Shown: positions 7,715-15,866, counted from the stretch's first letter. The stretch: DNA of 64,000 bases from JBDHWG01 sp046328525 (GCA_046328525.1 JAXLWK010000003.1:868001-932000); one strand, 5' to 3'. Numbers and translations are program-made. Notes: generated from the letters alone by a model not told the origin.

Positions 7715-8605
7715 ATGCCTGACGACTTCGTAGCCGCCAGAGTCGCGGCGTATTTGGAGCAACGCAGCCGCCGCGACCTTATCGAGCCGGCGCGTCATGC
7801 CGCTGAACGAGCATCGGCGCTGGCCCAATGGACGGGTGTGCCGCCCCAGCCAGCCGAGGACGCGGCGTGGCTGGCCGTGGTCGGCGATGCCGTCCCGTCG
7901 GCGGAGCGGATTGCCCGCGCCGAGTCCGACGGCCTCGTCCTGACGCCGGCGGACCGCGAGTCGCCCGACGTGGTCGCGGCCCGGCTGTCGGCGTCCATTG
8001 CGCAGCGCGACCTGGCCGTCGCCGATGCGGCGGTGCTCGATGCCGTGCGCTTCGCGCCGACGATCCGCTACGGGGCGGACGACCTGGACAAGGTCGTCTT
8101 CCTGGCCTGGCACGGCGCGGATCCGCACGCGCCCACGCTGGAGGAGGCCGTGTTCGACGCGCTGACCCGTCTGCGGGCCGACGGTCTCAGCGAGGGCAAG
8201 CCCCGCCACCCCGACATCGCCGCCGCCTGGACCGACGCCGCGCAACACCTCGGACGCCTGCCCGCCGCGTGGCTCGCCGTGGAAGACAGCGTGAAGTGGG
8301 ACGCCGGGGGCCTGGTAGTGGCCGTCGTGCAGGATGCCGAGACGCGCGCCGTCCTGACCGTCGCCTACATGAGCCGCGAGGCCCTGCGCCTGTGCCTCGC
8401 TACCGGCGAGACCCACTTCTGGAGCCGCAGCCGCCGCGAGATCTGGCACAAGGGGCGCACGAGCGGCCACACGCAGCGGATCGTAGCGATGCGCCTGGAC
8501 TGCGACCGCGACGCCGTGCTGGTCGAGGTGACGCCCAACGGCCCGGCGTGCCACACGGGCGCGGTCTCGTGTTTTTTCACACCTGTGAGCCTGAATATCC
8601 CATAA
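7715..8605 (+). CDS. hisI: phosphoribosyl-AMP cyclohydrolase with N-terminal degenerate HD (YqeK-like) domain
   Basis: 296 residues, about 190 longer than a stand-alone HisI. Residues 191-296 are a complete PRA cyclohydrolase: VKWDAGGLVVAVVQD, AYMSREAL, THFWSRSRREIWHKG, TSGHTQ, DCDRDAVLVEV, ACHTGAVSCFF, with the zinc-binding Cys and metal Asp residues. It opens the ring of PR-AMP. Residues 1-190 resemble YqeK-type HD hydrolases in order of motifs (HAAERASALAQ; LDAVRFAPTIRYGADDLDKVVFLAW, split here as two stretches), but the HD dyad reads GD at 57-58 and the late Asp is Trp132, so the domain looks inactive. The N-terminal assignment is my inference. hisE follows after 24 bases. Confidence 0.85.
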   Translation: MPDDFVAARVAAYLEQRSRRDLIEPARHAAERASALAQWTGVPPQPAEDAAWLAVVGDAVPSAERIARAESDGLVLTPADRESPDVVAARLSASIAQRDLAVADAAVLDAVRFAPTIRYGADDLDKVVFLAWHGADPHAPTLEEAVFDALTRLRADGLSEGKPRHPDIAAAWTDAAQHLGRLPAAWLAVEDSVKWDAGGLVVAVVQDAETRAVLTVAYMSREALRLCLATGETHFWSRSRREIWHKGRTSGHTQRIVAMRLDCDRDAVLVEVTPNGPACHTGAVSCFFTPVSLNIP

Positions 8606-8629
8606 ACCCCGATAGACACCGGAGCCTGA

Positions 8630-8914
8630 ATGACTAGCGAAATCCTGGACGAGCTATACGCCGTGATTGAAGAGCGCCGCCAGAACCCGTCGCCGGACTC
8701 GTACACGACGCGGCTGTTCGCCGCCGGGCAAAACGAAATCGTCAAGAAAGTCGGCGAGGAGGCCGTCGAGGTTGTGCTCGCCGCGAAAGACGGCGACCAC
8801 GCCCACACAGTCTACGAAATCGGCGACCTGGTCTACCATCTGTTGGTGCTGATGGTGGACAGCAACATTCGCCTCGACGAAGTGTGGGATGAGCTGGCGC
8901 GCCGCCGACACTGA
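8630..8914 (+). CDS. hisE: phosphoribosyl-ATP pyrophosphatase
   Basis: 94 residues, MazG-like all-alpha hydrolase that converts PR-ATP to PR-AMP, the step just before HisI. Motifs: LYAVIEERRQNPSPDSYTTR, KKVGEEAVEVVLAA with the metal-binding Glu residues, and YEIGDLVYHLLVLM carrying the downstream Glu/Asp. It is a separate gene, not fused to hisI as in many bacteria. Position 24 bases after hisI and 45 before purH fits a single transcript. Confidence 0.95.
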   Translation: MTSEILDELYAVIEERRQNPSPDSYTTRLFAAGQNEIVKKVGEEAVEVVLAAKDGDHAHTVYEIGDLVYHLLVLMVDSNIRLDEVWDELARRRH

Positions 8915-8959
8915 GCCGTCGCTGCCACCCTATGCCAGAATCGAGCGCGGGAGGGACTC

Positions 8960-10558
8960 ATGATTCGACGAGCTTTGCTGAGCGTCTCCGACAAAACAAA
9001 CCTGGTTGACCTGGCCCGAGGCCTCAACGACCTCGGCGTCGCCCTCATCGCGTCCGGCGGGACGGCGAAGGCGCTGCGAGAGGCCGGGCTGCCCGTCACT
9101 GACGTGGCCGACGTGACCGGCTTCCCAGAGGTGCTGGGCGGCCGGGTGAAAACGCTGCACCCCGCCGTCCACGCCGGGTTGCTCGCCCCGCGCACGGAAG
9201 AAGGGCTGGCCGAGCTGGCCGGGCTGGGCATCGAAGCCATTGACCTGGTCGCCGTCAACCTGTACCCCTTCTCCGAGACCGTTCGCGGCGGCGCGTCCCT
9301 GGACGACGCCATCGAGCAGATTGACATCGGCGGCGTCACCCTGATCCGCGCCGCCGCCAAGAACAACGCCGGCGTGACGGTGCTGTGTGACCCGGCCGAC
9401 TACGCCGACACCCTGGCCGAGATCAGGGTCAACGGCGACACGACGCCGGAGACCCGCCTGCGCCTGGCGTTCAAGGCGTTCGAGCATACGACGCGCTACG
9501 ACGCGGCCATCACCCGCTACCTGGCCGCGCAGATGGGCGCGTCGGAGCTGGGGCGCGCGGCGGCCTCGACCTCCGAGCGCGGCCTGGCGCGGGCAGCCGA
9601 GGAGTCGCCGGGCGGCAGCATGGCGCCAATGGCGCTGCCCATGCTCCTGACCAAGGTCGCCGACCTGCGCTACGGCGAGAACCCGCACCAGCGCGCTGCG
9701 TTCTACCGCTACGCACCGAGTGGCGAGGGCGTGCCGGGCATCGCCGACGCGCGGCAGATGCACGGTCCGGGCCTGAGCTACACCAATCTACTCGACCTGG
9801 ATACCGCCTGGAGCCTGGCCTACGGCTTCTCCAACCCGACGGTTGCCATCATCAAGCACGCCACCCCGTGCGGCGTGGCGAGCGCGAAGCGCCTCGTGGA
9901 CGCCTACACCCAGGCGTTCGAGTGTGACCCGGTGTCGGCGTTTGGCGGAGTCGTGGCGCTGAACCGCCCCGTGGACGTGCAAACCGCCGAGGCGATGGCC
10001 GTCAAGACCGACGCCATCATCGCCCCGGCGTACCACCCGGACGCCCTCGCCCTGCTCACCAAGAAGAAGAGCCTGCGCGTCCTCCAGCTTTCGGCGACGC
10101 CCGAACCCACGTTCATGGCCCACGGTGTGCGCGGCGGCCTGCTCGTGCAGGAAAGCGACGACCTCGACATTGACTGGCTGACGGAGAAGACGCAGCGCCA
10201 CCCGACCGAAGCGGAGTGGGAGGGGCTGGTGTTCGCCTGGCGCGTGTGCCGCGCTGTGAAGTCGAACGCCATCGTTCTAGCGCAGGGGACGAAGACCGTG
10301 GGCATCGGCCCCGGCCAGCCGAACCGCGTCGATTCTGTGCGCATCGCGTGCGAGCGCGCTGGCGAGCGGGCAAAGGGCGCTGTGCTCGCCTCCGACGCCT
10401 TCTTCCCGTTCTCCGACGGCGTCGAGGCGGCGTGCGACGCCGGCGTGACGGCGCTCATCCAGCCGGGCGGTTCCATTCGCGACAACGACGCGATTGCCGC
10501 CGCCGAGCGGTATGGCGCGGCCATGATCTTCACCGGCATGCGCCACTTCCGCCACTAA
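8960..10558 (+). CDS. purH: AICAR transformylase / IMP cyclohydrolase
   Basis: 532 residues, the usual length of bifunctional PurH. The N-terminal MGS-like cyclohydrolase domain runs to about residue 150 (IRRALLSVSDKTNLVDLA, SGGTAKAL, GGRVKTLHP). The C-terminal transformylase domain contains LRYGENPHQ, the catalytic KHATPCG region (the usual Asn is Thr here), and GIGPGQPNRVDSVRIA. The enzyme formylates AICAR and closes the ring to IMP. AICAR is a by-product of HisF, which explains its place at the end of the his operon. A GGGAGG ribosome site lies just upstream of ATG. Confidence 0.96.
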   Translation: MIRRALLSVSDKTNLVDLARGLNDLGVALIASGGTAKALREAGLPVTDVADVTGFPEVLGGRVKTLHPAVHAGLLAPRTEEGLAELAGLGIEAIDLVAVNLYPFSETVRGGASLDDAIEQIDIGGVTLIRAAAKNNAGVTVLCDPADYADTLAEIRVNGDTTPETRLRLAFKAFEHTTRYDAAITRYLAAQMGASELGRAAASTSERGLARAAEESPGGSMAPMALPMLLTKVADLRYGENPHQRAAFYRYAPSGEGVPGIADARQMHGPGLSYTNLLDLDTAWSLAYGFSNPTVAIIKHATPCGVASAKRLVDAYTQAFECDPVSAFGGVVALNRPVDVQTAEAMAVKTDAIIAPAYHPDALALLTKKKSLRVLQLSATPEPTFMAHGVRGGLLVQESDDLDIDWLTEKTQRHPTEAEWEGLVFAWRVCRAVKSNAIVLAQGTKTVGIGPGQPNRVDSVRIACERAGERAKGAVLASDAFFPFSDGVEAACDAGVTALIQPGGSIRDNDAIAAAERYGAAMIFTGMRHFRH

Positions 10559-10572
10559 ACTGCGGGGGAACG

Positions 10573-11601
10573 ATGGATTGGAGACCGCCGGCCAATTGGA
10601 CGCGCATCACCACGGTTGACGCCCACGCCGAGGGCGAGCCGCTGCGGGTGATTCTGTCGGGCCTCCCGCCCATCCCCGGCGATACCATCCTGGCGAAGCG
10701 CCGCCATGCGCGCGAGACCCTGGACGGCTTCCGCCGCGCGCTGATGTTCGAGCCGCGCGGCCACGCCGACATGTACGGTTGCATCCTCACCGAGCCGGTG
10801 ACGCCGGACGGCGACATGGGCGTCCTGTTCCTGCACAACGAGGGCTTCAGTACGATGTGCGGCCACGGCATTATCGGCCTGACGACGGTCGTCTTCGAGA
10901 CGGGGATGATGGCAGCCGAGGGCGAAGCGCCGGTCCTGCGGCTGGACACGCCGGCCGGCCGCGTTACCGCCCGCGCCGAGTGGGACGCGGGCGCGCGCCG
11001 CGTGCGCAGTGTGTCCTTTGAGAACGTGCCGTCGTTTGTGTTCGCGTTGGATGAGTTTGTCGAGGTCGAGGGGATTGGCCGCGTGCGCTACGACGTGGCC
11101 TTCGGTGGGGCGTTCTACGCCTACTGTGACGCCGCCGATCTGGGGGTCCAGGTGACACCCGACGACTTCCGCCGCCTCATTGACGTGGGGATGCGCGTCA
11201 AGCGCGCCGTAATGGCGTCCCTTCCGCTGCGCCACCCGTTCGCTGAGGACCTGGGCTTTCTCTACGGCACGATCATCGTCGGGCCGCCCGAGGACGCGGG
11301 GGCGGACAGCCGCAACGTGTGCATCTTCGCCGACGGCGAGGTGGACCGCTCGCCGACCGGCACCGGCGTCAGCGGACGTGTCGCCCTCGCCCACGCCCGC
11401 GGCCAACTCCCGGTCGGGCAGCCCTTCGTGATCGAGAGCCTGATCGGGACGCGCTTCACGGGCCGCGTCGGCCGCGAAACGCACTTCGGCCCGTTTGCCG
11501 CCGTCGTGCCGGAGGTCACGGGCCGCGCCTGGATCACCGGTCGCCACGAGTTCCTTATCGCGCCAGACGACCCGCTACGCGAAGGGTTCATCTTGCGGTA
11601 A
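10573..11601 (+). CDS. proline racemase family protein, probable trans-3-hydroxy-L-proline dehydratase
   Basis: 342 residues from the ATG that follows a GGGGGAA ribosome site. The first active-site motif is TMCGHGIIG with Cys96; the second is SPTGTGVSG with Thr262 where proline racemases and hydroxyproline epimerases have Cys. The Cys/Thr pair is the known signature of trans-3-hydroxy-L-proline dehydratases (as in human L3HYPDH), which yield delta-1-pyrroline-2-carboxylate. Specificity is thus inferred from two residues. It begins 14 bases after purH, so it may be read through from the his/pur operon, although a functional link is not obvious. Confidence 0.85.
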   Translation: MDWRPPANWTRITTVDAHAEGEPLRVILSGLPPIPGDTILAKRRHARETLDGFRRALMFEPRGHADMYGCILTEPVTPDGDMGVLFLHNEGFSTMCGHGIIGLTTVVFETGMMAAEGEAPVLRLDTPAGRVTARAEWDAGARRVRSVSFENVPSFVFALDEFVEVEGIGRVRYDVAFGGAFYAYCDAADLGVQVTPDDFRRLIDVGMRVKRAVMASLPLRHPFAEDLGFLYGTIIVGPPEDAGADSRNVCIFADGEVDRSPTGTGVSGRVALAHARGQLPVGQPFVIESLIGTRFTGRVGRETHFGPFAAVVPEVTGRAWITGRHEFLIAPDDPLREGFILR

Positions 11602-11628
11602 GCCGAGTCCGAGAAGAACGCGATAACA

Positions 11629-12507
11629 TCAGTGCCACCTGTCCAACAGCCACGCATGCACTGCAGGGATGCGACCGATGAGAGTAAGGTGGCCGTCGTC
11701 GTCTGACAGCCGCGCATCAACGTTGGGGATTCGATCAGCAAGCCAGCGGCCGTGGGAGAACGGAACAAGACGGTCGTGCTCGCCGTGCATAAGCAGCACC
11801 GGGAGTCTGATCTCACTCCCCTCGAACTCCCAGGGGGTTGTGAAAGCGACATCATCATCAACCCAGCCATCTATGCCGGGCTTCAGGCCCTCCTGAAACT
11901 GGCCAAGCAAGAAGGCGGCGAGATGCCCGGCAAGGATCGCAGCATCCACCGGGCTGAGGAGCGAGCCCCATGCCTGGGCCAGGGTCGCCGGCTCTGCATT
12001 CACCGTACCGGCGGCTGCTTCGGCTACGAAGGACTGAAGGGCGTCTCGCGCGTTAATGGCAGCTCTGAATTCCGCGACATTGGCTTCAGCCATTCCGGCG
12101 AACCAGTCCAGCCCCTCGGCCGGGTACGGCGCTACAGAGGCGAGCGCTGCCGCCGCTACCACCAGGTCTGGCAGCAGGGCGGCGCAGGCCAGAGCGTGCG
12201 GCCCTCCACCCGATATACCCCAAACCAACAGGCGACTCACGCCAAGCTCGCTCGCAATCGCAGCGACGTCGGCCGCCGCATCGGCCACAGTCCTTCCGGG
12301 CTGAGGGGTTGAACCTCCGTAGCCAGGCCGGTCATAGCTGATGAGCCGAATGCCACGCGAGCGCGCATCCTTGACCCACGGGGCGTACAGGAGCCTGGAG
12401 CCAGGGGTGCCGTGGTGTACAAGAACGGGTACTCCATTCGGCCGCCCCGCCTCGGTGATGGAAAGCTCGCGGCCATCTTCGGTTTGAATGATATAGCTCT
12501 GGCCCAT
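11629..12507 (-). CDS. alpha/beta hydrolase
   Basis: 292 residues from an ATG preceded by AGGGGAG. Classic alpha/beta-hydrolase motifs: oxyanion HHGTPGSR, the RLISYDRPGYGGS strand, nucleophile elbow WGISGGGPHALA (Ser), acid Asp in HGEHDRLVPF, and His in DDDGHLTLI. Substrate unknown; the overall pattern is that of small cytosolic esterase/lactonase/haloalkane-type enzymes with no signal peptide. A longer reading exists upstream in the same frame but lacks a ribosome site and overlaps the next minus-strand gene. Confidence 0.88.
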   Translation of the reverse strand: MGQSYIIQTEDGRELSITEAGRPNGVPVLVHHGTPGSRLLYAPWVKDARSRGIRLISYDRPGYGGSTPQPGRTVADAAADVAAIASELGVSRLLVWGISGGGPHALACAALLPDLVVAAAALASVAPYPAEGLDWFAGMAEANVAEFRAAINARDALQSFVAEAAAGTVNAEPATLAQAWGSLLSPVDAAILAGHLAAFLLGQFQEGLKPGIDGWVDDDVAFTTPWEFEGSEIRLPVLLMHGEHDRLVPFSHGRWLADRIPNVDARLSDDDGHLTLIGRIPAVHAWLLDRWH

Positions 12508-12530
12508 ACGACTCCCCTGAACCTCATTCC

Positions 12531-13214
12531 TCACTCCGTCACATCGCCACTCCGCCACCGCGTGACGTCTTCGCCGCTCAACTCGCGCTCATCGCGAAAC
12601 GCCTCCAGCAGCAACATAGACAGGTGGCGCAGGACGTCGGGGTGATCCTCGACGCGGTTCACGAAGTAGACCTCGGCGGCCAAGAGGATCAGGCCAGCCG
12701 CCATCGCCGTCTTCGGCTTCCCCAGCACCGCACGGTCAATGATCTTGCGGTCGCTGTAGCGCTCAGGGAGATGCCCCTCAGCCACCAGCACGACGTACAC
12801 ATAGTCGAACGCCTTGAGAAACTCTTTGCGCTGGCGGTCCGATAGCGACGCGATGTAGGTCGGGAAGGCGAATCCAACGTTGGATACGTCATGCACGAGA
12901 TGGTTGCGCAGCTCGGACAGGCTGTGGACGAAGCGGCGCGCCGGCTTGTCCAGCAGGTCGCACGCCTCGATAAACGCCAGCTTACCCGTCCGGGGGTTAC
13001 TCGTCTGGAGCTGGGCGAAGATCGGCTCCAGGGCCGGGTTGCCGAAGTGGACGACGAGCAGGTGCGTCAGGGCCGCCTCGACGAACGAGTGGGCTTTGAT
13101 GACGAAGGACCAGTCGTCCTCGTCGAGCAGGCCGCGCAGGAAACCATCCGGCAAACCAAGGTTGTGCGCCAGCTCGAGCAGAACGCTCTCCAACGTGTAG
13201 GTTTGAGACTCCAT
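12531..13214 (-). CDS. HEPN / MltR-like helical protein of unknown function
   Basis: 227 residues from the ATG behind GGAGG. Mostly helical, soluble. The central part (HSFVEAALTHLLVVHF, then GKLAFIEACDLLDKPARRF, then LRNHLVHDVSNVGF) resembles the MltR/DUF4145 type of HEPN fold, including an R-N-x3-H element (RNHLVH) like the RNase motif of HEPN toxins. No partner antitoxin-like gene is adjacent. Function not assigned. Downstream gene starts 23 bases later on the same strand, so the two may be co-transcribed. Confidence 0.7.
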   Translation of the reverse strand: MESQTYTLESVLLELAHNLGLPDGFLRGLLDEDDWSFVIKAHSFVEAALTHLLVVHFGNPALEPIFAQLQTSNPRTGKLAFIEACDLLDKPARRFVHSLSELRNHLVHDVSNVGFAFPTYIASLSDRQRKEFLKAFDYVYVVLVAEGHLPERYSDRKIIDRAVLGKPKTAMAAGLILLAAEVYFVNRVEDHPDVLRHLSMLLLEAFRDERELSGEDVTRWRSGDVTE

Positions 13215-13242
13215 CGCCGCCTCCATTGAAAACGGGATAGTA

Positions 13243-13268
13243 ACGCAAAGGCGCAGAGGCGCAAAGGA
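13243..13268. repeat. dispersed ACGCAAAGGCGCAGAGG-type repeat
   Basis: Purine-rich stretch of the kind GCAAAGGCGCAGAGGCGCAAAG (shortened here to its repeating unit GCGCARAGG), located just upstream of the HEPN-like gene. I recognise the pattern as a short repeat found between genes in many bacterial genomes. It creates a spurious N-terminal extension of the neighbouring reading frame. Confidence 0.45.
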
Positions 13269-13293
13269 AGACAGGCCACCAGTCCCTGTCAAT

Positions 13294-14184
13294 TCAGTCG
13301 CTAACCGTCACGCCGGTCAGCTTCTCCAACGCCTGGATCAGCGCCTGCGTCCCCCGGTCGGACAGGCCCTCGCCTTCCAGGACGCGGAACAGATTGTGCG
13401 CCGTCGTCGTGCTGAACAGCGGCAGGTGCATCGCGTCCGCCGCCTCGATCGCCAGGCGCAGGTCCTTCTGCTGGTTGGCGATGCTGAAGCCGGGCGCGAA
13501 GTCGCGCTTGAGGATACGCGGGCCGAGATTACTCAGCTGCCATGACCCGGCCGCGCCGCCGCTCACCGCGTCCACGACTTTGCCCACATCCACGCCGGCG
13601 GCCTGGGCGAACACGAGGGCCTCGGCCATTGCTAGATTGTTCCCGACGACGAGAATCTGGTTGACCAGTTTGCACGTCTGGCCGGCGCCGTTCGGCCCGA
13701 TGTGGGTAATCTTCTTGCCCATCGCCTCGAACACCGGGCGGACTCGCTCGACCACGTCCGCCTCGCCGCCGACCATGATGGACAGGGTCGCGTTGCGCGC
13801 ACCCACGTCGCCGCCGCTGACGGGCGCGTCGAGCATGTGGATGCCCTTGTTGGCCAGGGCCGCCGCGATCTCCTGCGTCACCTGGGGGGAGATGGTGGAC
13901 ATGTCCACGACGACCGAGCCGGGCCTCGCGCCCTGGATGATGCCACCTTCGCCCAGGACGACCTGCCGCACATCCTCTGACGCCGTCACCATCGTGACGA
14001 TGATGTCCGAGGCGGCGCCGACCGCCTGGGGCGACTCGGCCACCATCGCGCCGGCGTCAGCAAGCGGCGCGGCGCGCTGCGGCGTGCGATTCCAAACCGT
14101 GAGCGGGAAGCCCGCCTTGAGGATGTTCTGGGCCATCGGCCCACCCATGATGCCCAGGCCCACAAATCCGACACGCTCTGTCAC
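13294..14184 (-). CDS. NAD(P)-dependent beta-hydroxyacid dehydrogenase (GarR/GlxR-like)
   Basis: 296 residues, typical of the 3-hydroxyisobutyrate / tartronate semialdehyde reductase family. It has an N-terminal Rossmann domain (GFVGLGIMGGPMAQNI), the family signature DAPVSGGDVGARNATLSIMV, and the catalytic-lysine segment GAGQTCKLVNQ, followed by a helical C-terminal domain. The enzyme reduces short beta-oxo acids reversibly. The exact substrate cannot be told; no glyoxylate or valine catabolic genes are adjacent. It diverges from cinA with about 92 bases between starts. Confidence 0.88.
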   Translation of the reverse strand: MTERVGFVGLGIMGGPMAQNILKAGFPLTVWNRTPQRAAPLADAGAMVAESPQAVGAASDIIVTMVTASEDVRQVVLGEGGIIQGARPGSVVVDMSTISPQVTQEIAAALANKGIHMLDAPVSGGDVGARNATLSIMVGGEADVVERVRPVFEAMGKKITHIGPNGAGQTCKLVNQILVVGNNLAMAEALVFAQAAGVDVGKVVDAVSGGAAGSWQLSNLGPRILKRDFAPGFSIANQQKDLRLAIEAADAMHLPLFSTTTAHNLFRVLEGEGLSDRGTQALIQALEKLTGVTVSD

Positions 14185-14234
14185 AAGACACTCCTTCGCT
14201 GAACCCTCGCCGAGGGTGGTGTATGGCGCAATTG

Positions 14235-14243
14235 TGCTATAAT
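14235..14243 (+). promoter_or_regulatory. extended -10 promoter for cinA
   Basis: TGC directly followed by TATAAT, a perfect extended -10 box, 33 bases before the GTG start. The -35 region is weak, as tolerated by extended -10 promoters. Predicted 5' leader is under 30 bases and contains the GAGG ribosome site. Confidence 0.6.
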
Positions 14244-14276
14244 CGGTACACCCTAATCAAGAAACGACGAGGCGCT

Positions 14277-15527
14277 GTGGACGCAGAAATTATCACGATC
14301 GGCACCGAGCTTCTGCTCGGCCACATCATTGACACGAACGCGGCGTGGCTGGCGCAGCAACTCGCCGCCATCGGCCTAAACCTCTACCGCAAGACGACCG
14401 TCGGCGACAACGAGGCCCGCATCGCTGCCGCCATCAGCGAAGCCCTGGACCGCTCGGACGTCATCATTACCTCCGGCGGCCTCGGCCCCACGGTAGACGA
14501 CAAGACACGGGAGGCTGTGGCCCAGGCGTGCGACCGCGAGCTGGTGCTGCATCCGGAGCTGCTCGAAAGCATTCGCCGCATCTTCGACAGGCGCGGCTTC
14601 ACCCTGACCGACAACAACATGCGCCAGGCCTACGTCCCGGCCGACTCGATCCCCATCCCGAACCCGGTTGGCACAGCGCCCTGCTTCGCGGTTCCTGTCG
14701 AGCGCGCCGGCCGGACGCGCTACGTCATCTGCCTGCCCGGTGTGCCGCGCGAGCTAAAGTATCAGATGGAGCACGCCGTTATCCCGCTGCTGCGGGAGAA
14801 GCTTGGGCTGTCAGCGGTCATCAAAAGCCGCATTCTGCGCGTCGCCGGCATGACCGAGAGCCGCGTGGACCAGATCATCGGCGACCTGGAGGAAGCGACC
14901 AACCCGACCGTCGGCCTGGCGGCCCATCCAGGGCAGATTGACGTCCGCATCACGGCCCGCGCCGAGAACGAAGCCGACGCCGACGCCATGATCGCCAGCG
15001 TCGAAGGGCAGATCCGCGAGCGCATCGGCAAGTACATCTTTGGCAGCGACGCGGAGACCCTGGAAGATGCTGTGGCCCTTCTGCTGGCCAAGCGCGAGCT
15101 GAGCATCGCCACCGTCGAGACCAGCACCGGCGGCCGCATCGCCCAACGGCTCGGTCAGGCGGCGGGCCGAACGCAGGCGCCGGTGCTCAAGGAGAGCGTC
15201 GTCGCCATCAGCCCCGACGTGCTGTTGCGCGTCACAGGGGCCGCCAGCGAAGCGGACCTCATCTCACCCGCCTCCGCCGAGCAAGCCGCCGACCACGCGC
15301 GGGAGGCCAGCGGCGCCGATCTCGGCCTGGCGATCATCAGCCCCAACGAAGCCCTGGACCCGTACAGCGAGCGGCCGGGCGCCACCTACGTGGTGCTGTC
15401 GGACGGCGACCAGCGCGTGAGCCGCACCCTGCGCTTCGGGGGCACAGGCGAAATGTCGGTCTCGTGGGCCAGCACGGCCGCCCTCGACCTGACGCGGCGC
15501 TACCTCCTGAATATCCCGGAAGACTAG
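14277..15527 (+). CDS. cinA: CinA-like protein (MoCF domain plus divergent CinA C-terminal domain)
   Basis: 416 residues from GTG, giving the family N-terminus DAEIITIGTELLLGHIIDTN. The N-terminal MoCF-type domain (1-170) has TSGGLGPTVDDKTREAV. A middle linking domain follows, then the C-terminal CinA/PncC-like domain from about residue 265. CinA proteins act in pyridine nucleotide recycling (ADP-ribose pyrophosphatase and NMN deamidase activities in some bacteria). Here the usual ESCTGG motif is ETSTGG (281-286) and the GxAGP-type region is replaced, so NMN deamidase activity is doubtful. The start is chosen over an upstream ATG because of the promoter position. Confidence 0.88.
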   Translation: MDAEIITIGTELLLGHIIDTNAAWLAQQLAAIGLNLYRKTTVGDNEARIAAAISEALDRSDVIITSGGLGPTVDDKTREAVAQACDRELVLHPELLESIRRIFDRRGFTLTDNNMRQAYVPADSIPIPNPVGTAPCFAVPVERAGRTRYVICLPGVPRELKYQMEHAVIPLLREKLGLSAVIKSRILRVAGMTESRVDQIIGDLEEATNPTVGLAAHPGQIDVRITARAENEADADAMIASVEGQIRERIGKYIFGSDAETLEDAVALLLAKRELSIATVETSTGGRIAQRLGQAAGRTQAPVLKESVVAISPDVLLRVTGAASEADLISPASAEQAADHAREASGADLGLAIISPNEALDPYSERPGATYVVLSDGDQRVSRTLRFGGTGEMSVSWASTAALDLTRRYLLNIPED

Positions 15528-15537
15528 CCGACGCATA

Positions 15538-15565
15538 GTAGAGACGCGGTATACCGCGTCTCTAC
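15538..15565. repeat. 28-bp GTAGAGACGCG palindrome
   Basis: Perfect 28-bp palindrome with arms beginning GTAGAGACGCGGTA. It shares the outer 11 bases of each arm with the palindrome at 7630-7657, and both are followed 9-12 bases later by GCAGRATGCGGC. It lies 10 bases after the cinA stop and could also serve as a weak terminator. I recognise the GTAGAGACG...CGTCTCTAC type as a widely dispersed intergenic repeat. Confidence 0.6.
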
Positions 15566-15593
15566 TACTGCGAGCAGGATGCGGCCATACTTT

Positions 15594-15614
15594 GTAGCGC
15601 CGACTTTAGTCGGC
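15594..15614. repeat. GTAGC-type hairpin repeat
   Basis: GTAGC then a hairpin with 7-bp arms GCCGACT / AGTCGGC and a TT loop. Similar in lead sequence and arm pattern to the hairpin at 4703-4724. Located in the convergent gap between cinA and the small minus-strand gene, where it could act as a bidirectional stop. Confidence 0.45.
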
Positions 15615-15623
15615 CAGCAGACG

Positions 15624-15866
15624 CTACTCCCCCAGCTCGGCGGTCCGGCCGAGGAACATGCGCAAGACCACGTCTATGGCTTTCTCGTAGCCCCGGTGGA
15701 AGGCGTCGGCTTCGGAAGGCGGCACGTCCGGCGACTGGCGCGCTATCGCCCAGCCGACATCTTTGGCGATCTGGAGCTTGCGGCGCACATCGCTCTCGAA
15801 GAACAGGCTCTCCAGCGGTCCCTCGTCCAGGTCGTAGCCGCTCTTGTCGTCATTCTGCGAGCTCAC
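15624..15866 (-). CDS. small hypothetical protein
   Basis: 80 residues from a GTG start preceded by GGAGG at good spacing. Acidic, helical; begins SSQNDDKSGYDLDEGPLESLFF and ends FLGRTAELGE. No membrane segment, cysteine motif or recognised domain. A longer in-frame reading would start without a ribosome site. It is convergent with cinA and divergent from the polyamine operon. Real gene likely because of the ribosome site and coherent helical composition, but function is unknown. Confidence 0.55.
   Translation of the reverse strand: MSSQNDDKSGYDLDEGPLESLFFESDVRRKLQIAKDVGWAIARQSPDVPPSEADAFHRGYEKAIDVVLRMFLGRTAELGE

Noticed and set aside
7528..7722. 64-codon frame in the hisF-hisI gap
   Set aside because: Generated by the palindromic element; no ribosome site.
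11629..14184. Possible toxin-antitoxin module around the HEPN-like gene
   Set aside because: Neighbours are an alpha/beta hydrolase and a dehydrogenase; no MNT or antitoxin-like gene is adjacent.
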